Shown piece by piece: positions 16,744 to 25,999 of a stretch of DNA of 64,000 nt (position 1 is the stretch's first letter; each line of letters opens with the position of its first letter). The notes beneath the pieces are model-generated. The model made no database searches. It saw only the letters and a program-made list of their open reading frames with translations, and had not been told where the DNA came from. Made by a program: the position numbers and the translations under genes. The stretch is from Rhizobium sp. Root1212 (lineage in GTDB: Bacteria > Pseudomonadota > Alphaproteobacteria > Rhizobiales > Rhizobiaceae), in assembly GCF_001424985.1 (NCBI RefSeq), contig NZ_LMDA01000025.1:1-64000 (forward strand), read 5' to 3'.

Positions 16744-18215
16744 GCCAACCGGTCTCCAAACAGGAACTGCATGGCCCGGTCGAGCCGGATATGCGGCACC
16801 GAAAGCTTCAAGCCGCCGCCCGTCTGTTCAAGATGGGGCGGGCGGAACCGAACGAAATTGAGATGCGGCAAGGGAGCTTCGTCCGGTCGGGTTTCGATCG
16901 ACTGGAACAGCGCTTGCGGATCGGCGGGCAGGTCGCCGGGGAAGATCGCCGTCGTCTTCTCGCCATCGAAGATTTCGCCGTTGATCTTTTCGCCTGCAAT
17001 CGGCGTGCCGACGATGACCGGCAGCACATGGCCGCCACTGTTGACCGTCGCTTCACGCGTCGCCCTGACCGAGGCGAGCGCCATGACTTCGAGCCCGGCG
17101 CCGGAAAGGCCGATGCGCTCGACGGCGCGCTCGACGAGACGGGCGGTGATTTGCTCCAGCCGGTCATGGCTTTCATGGTGCAGGTGATCCGCCTTGGTCG
17201 CCGCGATCAGCACCTTGTCGATGCGCCGGGTGATGAACGACGACAGGAAGGAATTGCCGCCGGGACGGAAGCAGGCGAGCACGTCGCCCAGCGCCTCCTC
17301 CAGATCGAGCAGCGATTCCGCGCCACGGTTCAAGGCTTGCAACGTGTCGATCAGCACGATCTGACGGTCGAGGCGGGCGAAATGTTCGCGGAAGAACGGC
17401 TTGACGACATGGGTGCGGTATGCCTCGTAGCGGCGCTCCATCATCGCGAAGAGCGAGCCCTTCGGTGCGGCACCCTCCGGCAGCTCGGGAAGCGGCGAGA
17501 AGGTGAGGGCGGGCGAGCCTTCGAGATCGCCAGGCATCAGGAAACGGCCGGGCGGCAGGGTGGAAAGCGAGCGGTCATCGGCCTTGCAGGCCCGCAGATA
17601 GGCGGTGAAGGCCTCTGCCAGCCGGCGCGCATCTTCCTCGCGGGCGTCGGCGGCGACATTGAAGGAGGCGGCGAGCGCACGCCAGTCGGCCGAGAGTTCC
17701 GTGCGGATGCCGGTCGTGGCGCGGGCCATCGTCCTGCGGCTGAATTCGCGGAAATCCTGGGTCAGCAACGGCAAATCGAGCAGCCATTCGCCGGGATAAT
17801 CGACGATATCGATCGAGAGCCGCCCGGTTCCGAACATGCGGTTCCAGCCGCTGGCGCTCTCGTAATCGAGGCTGATGCGCAGCTGCGAAATCGCCCGCGT
17901 CGAATCCGGCCACAACCGGTCGCGCACGAGCGCGGCGATATGGTCCTCATACTGGAAGCGGGGAACCGCATCGTCGGGTTGCGGCTCGAGCCTGATCTTC
18001 GAAACCCGGCCGGAGCGCACGGCCTCGAACACCGGCAGCCGCCCGCCATTCAGGAGATTATGCACCAGCGACGAGATGAACACCGTCTTGCCCGCCCGCG
18101 AAAGGCCGGTAACGCCGAGCCGCAGGGTGGGATTGACGAGCCCCGAGGCGCGGTCGGTCAGCGTATCGAGGGCGATGCGGGTATCGTCGGCAAGGCGGGT
18201 CAGGAAAGAGGGCAA
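16740..18215 (-). CDS. YcjX-family predicted GTPase/ATPase
   Basis: A 491-residue P-loop protein of the YcjX/DUF463 family. The Walker A sequence is GLSRAGKTVF, near residue 35; VDYPGEWLLDLPL and IAATKADHLH look like the switch/DxxG and NKxD-type elements. The start is uncertain. TTG at 18215 has AGGA ten bases upstream and gives the usual family N-terminus. An ATG at 18245 lies inside an interspersed palindrome, so insertion of that repeat may have replaced the original upstream region. It is coupled to the DUF697 gene. The pair is widely conserved in proteobacteria, with unresolved function. Confidence 0.87.
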   Translation of the reverse strand: MPSFLTRLADDTRIALDTLTDRASGLVNPTLRLGVTGLSRAGKTVFISSLVHNLLNGGRLPVFEAVRSGRVSKIRLEPQPDDAVPRFQYEDHIAALVRDRLWPDSTRAISQLRISLDYESASGWNRMFGTGRLSIDIVDYPGEWLLDLPLLTQDFREFSRRTMARATTGIRTELSADWRALAASFNVAADAREEDARRLAEAFTAYLRACKADDRSLSTLPPGRFLMPGDLEGSPALTFSPLPELPEGAAPKGSLFAMMERRYEAYRTHVVKPFFREHFARLDRQIVLIDTLQALNRGAESLLDLEEALGDVLACFRPGGNSFLSSFITRRIDKVLIAATKADHLHHESHDRLEQITARLVERAVERIGLSGAGLEVMALASVRATREATVNSGGHVLPVIVGTPIAGEKINGEIFDGEKTTAIFPGDLPADPQALFQSIETRPDEAPLPHLNFVRFRPPHLEQTGGGLKLSVPHIRLDRAMQFLFGDRLA

Positions 18216-18238
18216 GGGTTTCGGAATCCTGCGAAATA

Positions 18239-18339
18239 AGAGCATTTCCAGCAAAAGTGTGAAGCGGTTTTGCGTCCGGAAATGCGTAAAACAAGGTGAG
18301 AGAGCGTTTTCGCGATTCGAAGAAAAGCGGAAATGCTCT
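18239..18339. repeat. Rhizobial interspersed palindromic element
   Basis: A 101-bp element bounded by perfect 11-bp inverted ends AGAGCATTTCC and GGAAATGCTCT. It contains AAAGTGTGAAGCGGTTTTGCG internally (close to a motif in the 9352-9456 copy, in the opposite orientation) and a second half with CGATTCGAAGAAAAGCGG. It abuts the start of the YcjX gene. Confidence 0.75.
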
Positions 18340-18416
18340 GACGTCGGCGGCACACGGTTCTTGCGGCGATATAGGGTGGGCAGGCGACCGAAAAAAGACG
18401 CCGGGGCCGCCTGCGA

Positions 18417-18923
18417 TCAGTTCGTCATCGAAAGAAGTGCGACCAGCCGGCCTTCCTGCGGCTCACTGATCGTCGGCACGGCATCGAAATCTATCGCAGC
18501 GAGCGTGCCCGGCGGGTAACCGTGGGGCGCTGCGCGCTCCGCCGTCTCGGCGTTCAGGATAGAGAAGAAGAGTTCCTGGATGGCGGGATTGTGGCCGACG
18601 ATCATCAGCGCGCTGGCATCCCCATTACCGGCAATGGCCGTGCGGTAGGTTTCGACATTGCCGGTATAGAGCGTATCCATGAAGCGCACGTCGAGGTTTT
18701 CGTCGGCGGCGCGCAGGACGGGCTCGACGGTCTGGCGGCAGCGCGTGGCCGTGGAGCAGAGCACGCGGTCAGGGACGAAACCACGGTCGGCTGCCATATC
18801 GGCGACGATTTCGGCATCGCCATAGCCGACATCGTCCAGGGTGCGCTCGAAATCCGTCTGGCCCGGCTGTGCCCAGGAGGAGCGGGCGTGGCGCAGGAGA
18901 TAGAGACGGAAAGCGGCGGGCAT
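18417..18923 (-). CDS. SixA-type phosphohistidine phosphatase
   Basis: A 168-residue member of the histidine phosphatase superfamily in the compact SixA form. The catalytic RHA motif is LYLLRHARSSW with His12. Other elements are CSTATRCRQTVEP, and IVGHNPAIQEL with the second catalytic histidine. SixA removes phosphate from histidine residues, in E. coli acting on phosphotransfer proteins. ATG at 18923 has AGGAG eight bases upstream. Annotation as general phosphoglycerate mutase family is equally safe. It is transcribed alone, divergent from dksA. Confidence 0.85.
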   Translation of the reverse strand: MPAAFRLYLLRHARSSWAQPGQTDFERTLDDVGYGDAEIVADMAADRGFVPDRVLCSTATRCRQTVEPVLRAADENLDVRFMDTLYTGNVETYRTAIAGNGDASALMIVGHNPAIQELFFSILNAETAERAAPHGYPPGTLAAIDFDAVPTISEPQEGRLVALLSMTN

Positions 18924-19293
18924 CCAAAAGCTCCTGCGATGCGCCGGAGGCGGCCCGGCATGATCTGTTCGCCCGTTTGTCCAACGGCTTCGACAAAAGA
19001 TCAAGACGCCGCGGCCGGCAAAACTATGCTTCGCAAATGTCTGTTTGCGCGATCGCCATTGCCTGAGAAAGCGGGCATCGACTTCGCACAAGTCTTCGTG
19101 ACCTTGCAAGGGCGCGGCCTCGCGGCATTCGCCGCCGCTCGTATGGGGTTTGTAATTTTGCTGAAATATTAGTCAGTTAGCCTGCGATCTATGCAATAAT
19201 AAAAAGCCGGGTATGCAGATTTCGGGAGGCTTGAAACGAAGCCTTCATAGGTCTATACACCCCCGCAATGAGATGTTCTTCAGGAGAATCGCG
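18924..19293. promoter_or_regulatory. Divergent intergenic region upstream of dksA
   Basis: A 370-bp gap between the SixA-type gene and dksA. The last ~150 bp (19140-19290) is AT-richer than its surroundings and should hold the dksA promoter and leader. No confident -35/-10 pair, hairpin or small gene was found. Confidence 0.35.
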
Positions 19294-19713
19294 TTGAGTG
19301 AGAAGATCGATCTTAGTTCCTTTGTTCTTTCCGAAGACGAGGAATTCATGAATGCCAATCAGCGGGCATATTTTAGAGCAAAGTTGAATGCCTGGAAAAA
19401 CGACATTCTTCGAGAAGCCAGGGAAACCCTTGGACATCTCGCGGAAGAGAGTGCAAACCACCCCGACCTCGCAGACAGGGCATCTTCCGAAACGGACCGT
19501 GCCATCGAGCTTCGCGCACGCGACCGCCAGCGCAAGCTGATCTCCAAAATCGACGCTGCACTGCAGCGGCTAGATGAGGGGACCTACGGCTACTGTGAGG
19601 AAACCGGGGAGCCTATCGGCCTCAAGCGTCTCGACGCCCGCCCGATCGCAACGTTGTCGATCGAGGCGCAGGAGCGCCACGAGCGTCGCGAAAAAGTCTA
19701 CCGGGACGAATAA
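19294..19713 (+). CDS. dksA: DksA, RNA polymerase secondary-channel regulator
   Basis: A 139-residue transcription factor that binds the secondary channel of RNA polymerase and acts with ppGpp in the stringent response. The coiled-coil tip has the acidic pair in DLADRAS (Asp58, Asp61). The zinc-finger region YGYCEETGEPIGLKRLDARP keeps only one of the four cysteines (Cys101), as in other alphaproteobacterial single-Cys DksA proteins. The start is TTG at 19294 with AGGAG at 19282-19286. This gives the conserved N-terminus MSEKIDLS; the internal ATG at residue 19 would remove part of the conserved protein. Confidence 0.94.
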   Translation: MSEKIDLSSFVLSEDEEFMNANQRAYFRAKLNAWKNDILREARETLGHLAEESANHPDLADRASSETDRAIELRARDRQRKLISKIDAALQRLDEGTYGYCEETGEPIGLKRLDARPIATLSIEAQERHERREKVYRDE

Positions 19714-19736
19714 CCCGGCAAGCATATAACTTTAAA

Positions 19737-19762
19737 GGCGCGGCATGGTCCGCGCCTTTTTT
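19737..19762 (+). terminator. dksA intrinsic terminator
   Basis: Hairpin GGCGCGG (19737-19743) with CCGCGCC (19750-19756), followed by six T and placed 24 bp after the dksA stop. Confidence 0.88.
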
Positions 19763-19843
19763 ATGTTTGGGTGTTTATGCCCGAGAGGCGAAGGCGGTCT
19801 CCCGCTTTTCCCCTCGGGAGAAGGAAAGCCGCCGAGGCGAGGG

Positions 19844-20824
19844 TCAGGGTTTCCTGTCTGCCGACATTTCGCCGAGCATGCGGTTCATCTCTTCTTCCAG
19901 AGTCGGCTCGTTGCGCGGCTGGCCCGAGGCGAAACGAGGCTCCTGGCGGCCCGGTACCGGCGCTGTTCCACGCGTGTCGCCATCAAGACGAACCTCCGGC
20001 CCGGCGCCGAGGCGGCCGAGGTCGCCGGAGATTTCGGCATCGAGTATGCGTTCGAAATCGGCCGCGGCCTTGCTGTCCTGCACGGGAACGGGCTGTGCGG
20101 CCTGAGGCTGGATGACTGCCGGCTGCGGCGGGCGCTGATCCGTCGCCAGAACCCGGTTTCGGGCCGCGTCGAGAATATCTTCCGGCGTGCGCGTGTGCTG
20201 CACAGAGGCGGCGGGCGCTGCCGGCTGCGGCCGCTGCTGGGCCGGGACGGGCTGCACCGCACGCTCGACCGGAGGCGCTGGGCGAGCGGCGACGGCCTCG
20301 GTGCGCGGGCGCAGGTTTGCCGGCTGGGCGGCGCGCGTGACGGGAGCCGAATCGAAACTTTCGCCATAAAGCACATTGCCCATGCCGGAAACGCCGGATG
20401 GCGTCGCGGGTGTCTCCACCGGCCGGACAGCCGGCTGCGGCCGCTGTTCCTGCGGCTGTGGGGCAGGCCGTCGCTCAGGGCTTGGACGCGCGACAACGGT
20501 TTCCGTCACGGCTGCCGTCGGCTGGTCGGCCACCGGTGCGCCGCCGATGCGGCTTTCGATGACGATATCGGTCGGGCCGCCGATCATGATCAGGTGCTCG
20601 ACATCGTCGCGCCTCACCAGAACCAGCCGGCGACGGGTGTCGACGGCGGCGGCATCGAGCACGGCAAGCCGCGGCTGCCGGTTCTTGCCGCCGCGGATAA
20701 AAGGCGAGGAGGGCCGGTTGCGCATGATCCACAGCACCGCGACGAGGCAGAGCAGGCCGAGCGCCACCGCACCGACGGCAATGATGAAACGGCTACCGTT
20801 GTCACCAACGATATCTTCGATCAT
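19844..20824 (-). CDS. FliO-like membrane protein with long Pro/Ala-rich tail
   Basis: A 326-residue protein. One membrane helix (about 13-33, IIAVGAVALGLLCLVAVLWI) is followed by a short beta domain (RRRLVLVRRDDVEHLIMIGG) that resembles FliO, the flagellar export-gate assembly factor. The remaining ~220 residues are low-complexity Pro/Gln/Ala, ending in an acidic helix EEEMNRMLGEM. ATG at 20824 is preferred over a GTG six bases upstream because AAGGAG then sits seven bases away. No flagellar gene is nearby, so a flagellar role is not supported by context. Similar genes sit beside cckA in related rhizobia as far as I recall. Confidence 0.65.
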   Translation of the reverse strand: MIEDIVGDNGSRFIIAVGAVALGLLCLVAVLWIMRNRPSSPFIRGGKNRQPRLAVLDAAAVDTRRRLVLVRRDDVEHLIMIGGPTDIVIESRIGGAPVADQPTAAVTETVVARPSPERRPAPQPQEQRPQPAVRPVETPATPSGVSGMGNVLYGESFDSAPVTRAAQPANLRPRTEAVAARPAPPVERAVQPVPAQQRPQPAAPAASVQHTRTPEDILDAARNRVLATDQRPPQPAVIQPQAAQPVPVQDSKAAADFERILDAEISGDLGRLGAGPEVRLDGDTRGTAPVPGRQEPRFASGQPRNEPTLEEEMNRMLGEMSADRKP

Positions 20825-21134
20825 GTCCACTCTCCTTACGCTTTTTCAACACGGTTCGCCTTATTTGAAGGCTTTTTTCAGGACGGCACAAGCATCGCGG
20901 GCGCATTCTCCAAGATTGAATGCGTGCCTGCCCGCAAACGTCCGCTTCTTTCGCCAGATTCCCTGTGAATGAGCAACACACGTTTCGCGCAGGCGCTTTG
21001 TGCTATTGCCGCCGACTGTTAAAGATGATTCCAGCAAAGCGGTGTACGTTGCGGTCTTGAAGCGGCGCGTCACGATGAAAGGCGCATGGTTCCCGTGGCA
21101 GCGAGGGGCCGATACCGCGCAAACGAGGATTTTT
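20825..21134. promoter_or_regulatory. Divergent promoter region, FliO-like gene and cckA
   Basis: A 310-bp gap that must carry both promoters. One TTAA (near 21020) is present, but no full CtrA box. No small gene is supported; in-frame starts upstream of cckA lack ribosome binding sites. Confidence 0.35.
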
Positions 21135-23726
21135 ATGGCAAAGCACCGGCAGGCCGGCGACCAAAACATGCCGATAGTGGATCGGGGTGCCCAGCCGGGA
21201 ACCGTGCTGCGTATCATCCTGCTCGCCATCGTGCTGACGGTTTCGGCCGCCGCCTTCGTCGTCTTCAAGAACCAGCTCGAAAACGAGATTGTGCTCGGCA
21301 TTCTCGGCGTGCTGGCCATGGTCGGCATCTTCTTCCTTGTCTCCTCGATCATCGGCTTCATCGAAGTCATGCCGCAATCGCGGCCGGACGATCTTGCGCG
21401 CGCCTTTCTCGATGGTCATGAGGATGGCACCGTCGTCACCGACCGCAAGGGCCGTATCGTCTATGCCAACGCGGCCTACGGCGCGCTGACCGGCGCGACC
21501 AAGCCGACCGACGTGCAATCGCTGGAAACGATCCTGTCGCGCAACCGCGAAGCGACCGAAGCGATCTACCGGCTGACCAACGGCCTGCACGAGGGCAAGG
21601 CGGGCCACGAAGAATTCCGTCTGATGAAGCCGCTGAAGGTCGGCAGCACCTCCGGCTCCGGCGCCCACTGGTTTCGTCTCAAGGCGCGGGTACTGCCGAC
21701 GCCGGATGCCGCCCAGCATCCGCTCTATATCTGGCAGATATCCGATATCACCTCCGAGCGTGACGACCAGGAGCGCTTCTTCAAGGAATTGCAGAACGCG
21801 ATCGACTATCTAGACCACGCACCGGCAGGGTTCTTCTCGGCGGGCAAGAAGGGCGAGATTTTCTACATTAACGCAACGCTCGCCGACTGGCTGGGGCTCG
21901 ATCTCACAAAATTCCAGCCGGGATCGATGACGATCGCCGATCTGGTGGCCGGCGAGGGGCTGGCGCTGGTGCAGTCCGTGCAGGCCGAGCCGGGGCTGAA
22001 AAAGACAAAAACCTTCGATCTCGACCTGCGCCGGGCTAACGGCCAGAGCTTTGCCGTGCGCATGGTGCACCGGGTATCCTCCACCCGCGACGGCGCGCCG
22101 GGCGAAAGCCGCACGATCGTCCTGGCCCGCGCGTCGGATGACGAGGGGGACCAGTCGGCCTCGATCGCGGCAATGCGCTTCACCCGTTTCTTCAACAACA
22201 CGCCGATGGCGATCGCCTCCGTCGACGGCAACGGCCGCATCCTGCGCACCAATGCGCCCTTCCTCAAGCTGTTCTCCGGCGTCGTCTCCCAAGATGACAT
22301 GGAGCGCGGCGCGCTTTTGGAAGCGATCGTGCACGACAGCGAGCGCAACCGGCTGCGTGAAGCGCTGGACGCAGCCAAGGACCGGCAGAGCGACATCGCC
22401 CCGATCGACGCCCTCCACCCCAACGACGAAACCCGCCATTTCCGTTTCTACGTGAATGCCGTCATCGATCAAAGCGACCAGGCGCCCGAGGAGGCCGCCA
22501 TCGTCTACGCCGTCGAGATCACCGAGCAGAAGGCGCTCGAAACCCAGATGGCGCAGACCCAGAAGATGAACGCCGTCGGCACGCTGGCGGGTGGCATCGC
22601 TCACGATTTCAACAACGTGCTGACGGCCATTTTGCTCTCCTCCGACCATTTGCTGCTTTCGGCGCGTCCTTCGGATGCGAGCTTTGCCGATCTCATGGAG
22701 ATCAAGCGCAATGCCAACCGCGCTGCGGTTCTGGTGCGCCAGCTTCTCGCCTTCTCGCGCAAGCAGACGATGCGGCCGACCGTCCTCAACATGACCGATG
22801 TCGTCGGCGACCTGCGCATGCTGGTCGATCGCATGACCGGCACCAACGTCAAGCTGGAAGTGGATTACGGCCGCGACCTCTGGCCGGTGAAAACCGATCT
22901 CGGCCAGTTCGAGCAAGTCGTGCTCAATCTCGCCGTCAATGCCCGTGATGCCATGCCCCATGGCGGCACGATCACGCTTCGAACCCGCAATCTTCCGGCC
23001 GAGGACGTAGCTGCGCTGAACCGCCGCGACCTGCCGGAAGCCGATTACGTCATGGTCGAGGTGCAGGACGCGGGGACCGGCATTCCGCCGGAAATCCTCG
23101 ACAAGATCTTCGAGCCGTTCTTCACGACCAAGGAAGTCGGCAAGGGCACCGGCCTTGGCCTCTCCATGGTCTACGGTATCGTCCAGCAATCCGGCGGTTA
23201 CATCTATCCCGAATCGGAAGTCGGCAAGGGTACGACCTTCCGCATTCTCCTGCCGCGTCACATCGAAGAACCGGTGGTGAACGGCGATCCGGCTCACGCA
23301 CCGCAGATGCCGGCAGCGGTCGCTCCCGTTTATCAGGAGCCGACGGACCTGACGGGCGATTCCGCCGTCGTGCTTCTTGTGGAAGACGAGGAAGCCGTGC
23401 GCCGCGGCGGAAAACGCATGCTGGAAACCCGTGGCTACACCGTGTACGAGGCCGGTTCCGGCGTCGAGGCGCTGGATGTGATGGAGGAATTGAACGGCGC
23501 GGTCGATATCGTCGTGTCGGACGTCGTCATGCCCGAGATGGATGGCCCGAGCCTGCTGCGCGAACTGCGCAAGACCTATCCCGACCTCAAGTTCATCTTC
23601 GTCTCCGGTTATGCCGAAGACGCCTTTGCCAAGAATCTGCCGGCAGATGCGAAATTCGGCTTCCTGCCAAAACCCTTCTCGCTGAAGCAGCTTGCCGTCG
23701 CCGTGCGCGAGATGCTGGATTCCTGA
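21135..23726 (+). CDS. cckA: CckA hybrid histidine kinase
   Basis: The 863-residue cell-cycle kinase/phosphatase that feeds ChpT and then CtrA and CpdR. Two N-terminal membrane helices (about 30-50 and 56-76) are followed by tandem PAS domains. The HisKA domain has [13 protein letters not shown] with phosphoacceptor His490, and the HATPase domain has [17 protein letters not shown] and [13 protein letters not shown]-terminal receiver domain has [12 protein letters not shown] with Asp796 and the late Lys in [11 protein letters not shown] at 21135 has GAGG upstream. The domain order and HDFNN sequence match alphaproteobacterial CckA. Confidence 0.95.
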   Translation: MAKHRQAGDQNMPIVDRGAQPGTVLRIILLAIVLTVSAAAFVVFKNQLENEIVLGILGVLAMVGIFFLVSSIIGFIEVMPQSRPDDLARAFLDGHEDGTVVTDRKGRIVYANAAYGALTGATKPTDVQSLETILSRNREATEAIYRLTNGLHEGKAGHEEFRLMKPLKVGSTSGSGAHWFRLKARVLPTPDAAQHPLYIWQISDITSERDDQERFFKELQNAIDYLDHAPAGFFSAGKKGEIFYINATLADWLGLDLTKFQPGSMTIADLVAGEGLALVQSVQAEPGLKKTKTFDLDLRRANGQSFAVRMVHRVSSTRDGAPGESRTIVLARASDDEGDQSASIAAMRFTRFFNNTPMAIASVDGNGRILRTNAPFLKLFSGVVSQDDMERGALLEAIVHDSERNRLREALDAAKDRQSDIAPIDALHPNDETRHFRFYVNAVIDQSDQAPEEAAIVYAVEITEQKALETQMAQTQKMNAVGTLAGGIAHDFNNVLTAILLSSDHLLLSARPSDASFADLMEIKRNANRAAVLVRQLLAFSRKQTMRPTVLNMTDVVGDLRMLVDRMTGTNVKLEVDYGRDLWPVKTDLGQFEQVVLNLAVNARDAMPHGGTITLRTRNLPAEDVAALNRRDLPEADYVMVEVQDAGTGIPPEILDKIFEPFFTTKEVGKGTGLGLSMVYGIVQQSGGYIYPESEVGKGTTFRILLPRHIEEPVVNGDPAHAPQMPAAVAPVYQEPTDLTGDSAVVLLVEDEEAVRRGGKRMLETRGYTVYEAGSGVEALDVMEELNGAVDIVVSDVVMPEMDGPSLLRELRKTYPDLKFIFVSGYAEDAFAKNLPADAKFGFLPKPFSLKQLAVAVREMLDS

Positions 23727-23750
23727 CAGCCCGAAGCCTGCTCAAACAAA

Positions 23751-23779
23751 AAGCCGCGTGGTGACACGCGGCTTTTTTG
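23751..23779. terminator. Bidirectional terminator between cckA and psuG
   Basis: Hairpin GCCGCGTG (23753-23760), loop GTGA, CACGCGGC (23765-23772), with A-rich left flank and six T on the right. It serves both converging genes. Confidence 0.88.
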
Positions 23780-23797
23780 TTGGAATGATATGGCTCT

Positions 23798-24721
23798 TTA
23801 TGCCAGCGCAACCGCGATTTCGGCGGCGAGGCGGGCATTGTTCTCGACCAGCGCGATGTTGGTTTCGAGGCTGCGGCCGTCCGTCAGGCGATAGATGCTG
23901 TCCAGCAGATAGGGCGTGACCGCCTTGCCGGTGATGTCGTCGCGGTCGGCATTGTCGATCGCGCGCTTGATGTAGATTTCCATCTCCTCGCGGGCGATCT
24001 CGCTTTCGGCCGGTACGGGATTGGCAATCAGCATGCCGCCGTCGATGCCGAGCAGGTCACGGGTCTTCTGGAAATTGGCGATTGCAGCGGGGCTGTTCAG
24101 CATCAGCGGGCTCTTCAGCCCCGAATCGCGCGACCAGAAGGCCGGGAAGATGTCGCTGTCATAGGTGACGACCGGAACGCCGCGGGTTTCCAGTACTTCC
24201 AGCGTCTTCGGAATATCGAGGATCGCCTTGGCGCCGGCGCAGACGACGATGACGCCGGTGCGGCCGAGTTCTTCAAGGTCGGCGGAGATGTCGAAGGTTT
24301 CTTCCGCCTTGCGATGCACGCCGCCGATGCCGCCGGTGGCAAACACGCGGATGCCGGCGCGGGCGGCGGCGATCATGGTCGCTGCGACCGTGGTGGCGCC
24401 GGTGCGGCGCTCGGCAATCGCAAAGGCGATGTCGGCGCGGGAAACCTTCATGGCACCGGTGGTCGTCGAAAGCGTTTCGAGCTTGTCGGCGTTGAGGCCG
24501 ATATGTAGCACGCCGTCGATGACGGCGATGGTTGCGGGCACGGCGCCTTCCTGGCGGATGATCGCCTCGACGCTGCGCGCCATTTCGAGGTTACCCGGAT
24601 AGGGCATGCCATGCGTGATGATGGTCGATTCGAGCGCCACGATCGGCGCGTTGCGAGCCTTGGCGGCTGCGACCTCGTCGGAATATTCCATCGGCAGAAG
24701 AGGAGAGACGGGCTTGGTCAT
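23798..24721 (-). CDS. psuG: Pseudouridine-5'-phosphate glycosidase
   Basis: A 307-residue enzyme that splits pseudouridine 5'-phosphate to uracil and ribose 5-phosphate, breaking a C-C glycosidic bond. The catalytic residues known from E. coli are in place: Glu31 in ALESTIITHGMPYP and Lys165 in VCAGAKAILDI. FATGGIGGVHR is the phosphate-binding loop. ATG at 24721 has AAAGGA seven bases upstream. It lies 91 bp after the kinase gene on the same strand, so the two make a complete pseudouridine salvage route. Confidence 0.95.
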   Translation of the reverse strand: MTKPVSPLLPMEYSDEVAAAKARNAPIVALESTIITHGMPYPGNLEMARSVEAIIRQEGAVPATIAVIDGVLHIGLNADKLETLSTTTGAMKVSRADIAFAIAERRTGATTVAATMIAAARAGIRVFATGGIGGVHRKAEETFDISADLEELGRTGVIVVCAGAKAILDIPKTLEVLETRGVPVVTYDSDIFPAFWSRDSGLKSPLMLNSPAAIANFQKTRDLLGIDGGMLIANPVPAESEIAREEMEIYIKRAIDNADRDDITGKAVTPYLLDSIYRLTDGRSLETNIALVENNARLAAEIAVALA

Positions 24722-24812
24722 CGTTTGTCCTTTGAGCAATCGGCTTCTTCAAATGCTGCTGCCGGGCCTTGAGTATGGCTCATGTAGGAGCCGCCGGCGC
24801 AGAAAAGCGGGT

Positions 24813-25760
24813 TCATGACAGGATTTGCGCCTCCGGCACAAGCGTTATTGCGGATTGAAGCGCTACAACGGTCATATTTTCCGATACCGCGAGCGGCGAG
24901 GCGACAGTCAATCCGGCGGCGGCAACGCCCGTGCGCAAGCTTTCGGCCAGCGATTTTCCCTGCAGGGTGGCAAACAGGAAACCGGAGGCAAGCGCGTCGC
25001 CCGCACCCGTGACATCGCCGAGAGCATCGAGTTTCGGCGGTACCACTGCCACCGTTCCGCTCTTGTCGTAGGCGATCACCGAGCGGCCGCCGCGGGTGAT
25101 CACGCCGCCCATCAAGCCTTTTTCCCGAAGGAGGTCCGGCCATTGCGCCGCGTCTTCCACCCCTTTGCCGGTCAGCGCCCGCGCCTCGGCCTCATTCATG
25201 AACAGAAAATCGAGACTCGGGAAACCCGGCACAAGTCGCACGACTTTGGCCGGCGAAATGGCGATCGCGGCCACCGTCTTTCCTTCTTCCCGACCCTTCT
25301 CGGTCAGTGCCGTCAGCGTTTCGGAGGGCAAGTTGGCGTCCATCAGGATGAGATCGCTTTCGGCAATCGTCTCTCGCATGGCGCGCTGCCGCAGACGCCG
25401 CGGCGAAAACAGATTGTAGAGTTCCATATCCGCCAGCGCGATCACCAGATTGCCGTCGTTTTCGATGATTGCCGTGTAGCTCGGTGTGCGCCGGTCGAGG
25501 AAAATGAACGGGCGATCGTCGACGCCGGCCGCAACAGCCGCCGCTGCAACTGTTTCGCCGACCGCATCGCCGCCGCGCGGGCCGACCATGCGCACGTCAA
25601 GCCCAAGGCGGGCAAGGTTGCGTGCCGCATTGAAACCACCGCCGCCGGCCTCCTCGAACCATGCGCCGGGATTGCTGGCGCCGGGGATCGTTACGCCGAA
25701 AATCCGTCCCCGCCGGTCGATGTGGGCGCCGCCGAAAACGGTGATGATAGGGGGTGTCAT
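24813..25760 (-). CDS. psuK: PfkB-family sugar kinase, likely pseudouridine kinase
   Basis: A 315-residue ribokinase-fold enzyme. The PfkB signatures are [18 protein letters not shown] (with the sugar-binding Asn) near the start and [13 protein letters not shown] with the catalytic Asp near the C-terminus. Its position directly before psuG points to phosphorylation of pseudouridine to pseudouridine 5'-phosphate. Sequence alone would allow another nucleoside or sugar. The start ATG at 25760 has AGGAAG five bases upstream. Confidence 0.85.
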   Translation of the reverse strand: MTPPIITVFGGAHIDRRGRIFGVTIPGASNPGAWFEEAGGGGFNAARNLARLGLDVRMVGPRGGDAVGETVAAAAVAAGVDDRPFIFLDRRTPSYTAIIENDGNLVIALADMELYNLFSPRRLRQRAMRETIAESDLILMDANLPSETLTALTEKGREEGKTVAAIAISPAKVVRLVPGFPSLDFLFMNEAEARALTGKGVEDAAQWPDLLREKGLMGGVITRGGRSVIAYDKSGTVAVVPPKLDALGDVTGAGDALASGFLFATLQGKSLAESLRTGVAAAGLTVASPLAVSENMTVVALQSAITLVPEAQILS

Positions 25761-25857
25761 GCTTCTTCCTGGTCTGTCGCCGTCAGGCGATTCGAATGCG
25801 GTTTCATGGCTTTTGTCCGTTCATTTCAGCGGGTTGCGCCTGTCAGCGGCTTACCCG

Positions 25858-25872
25858 GAACAAGAAAAGAAC
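25858..25872. promoter_or_regulatory. LexA (SOS) box upstream of recA
   Basis: GAAC-N7-GAAC (25858-25861 and 25869-25872), the direct-repeat LexA operator of alphaproteobacteria (GTTC-N7-GTTC on the other strand). It lies 128 bp before the recA start. A second imperfect copy, GAAC-N7-GTAC, starts near 25930 and may contribute. Confidence 0.8.
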
Positions 25873-25999
25873 AAACATCGTTTTGTTCATTTTTTGCAAT
25901 GGCTTGATTGCCTCTTGCGAAACGAGAACAAATAGGGTACATCTCTTTCATCGGTGGCTTGATTGCCTCTCCAGCTCCAATAACCTAAAGGTGGTTCCA

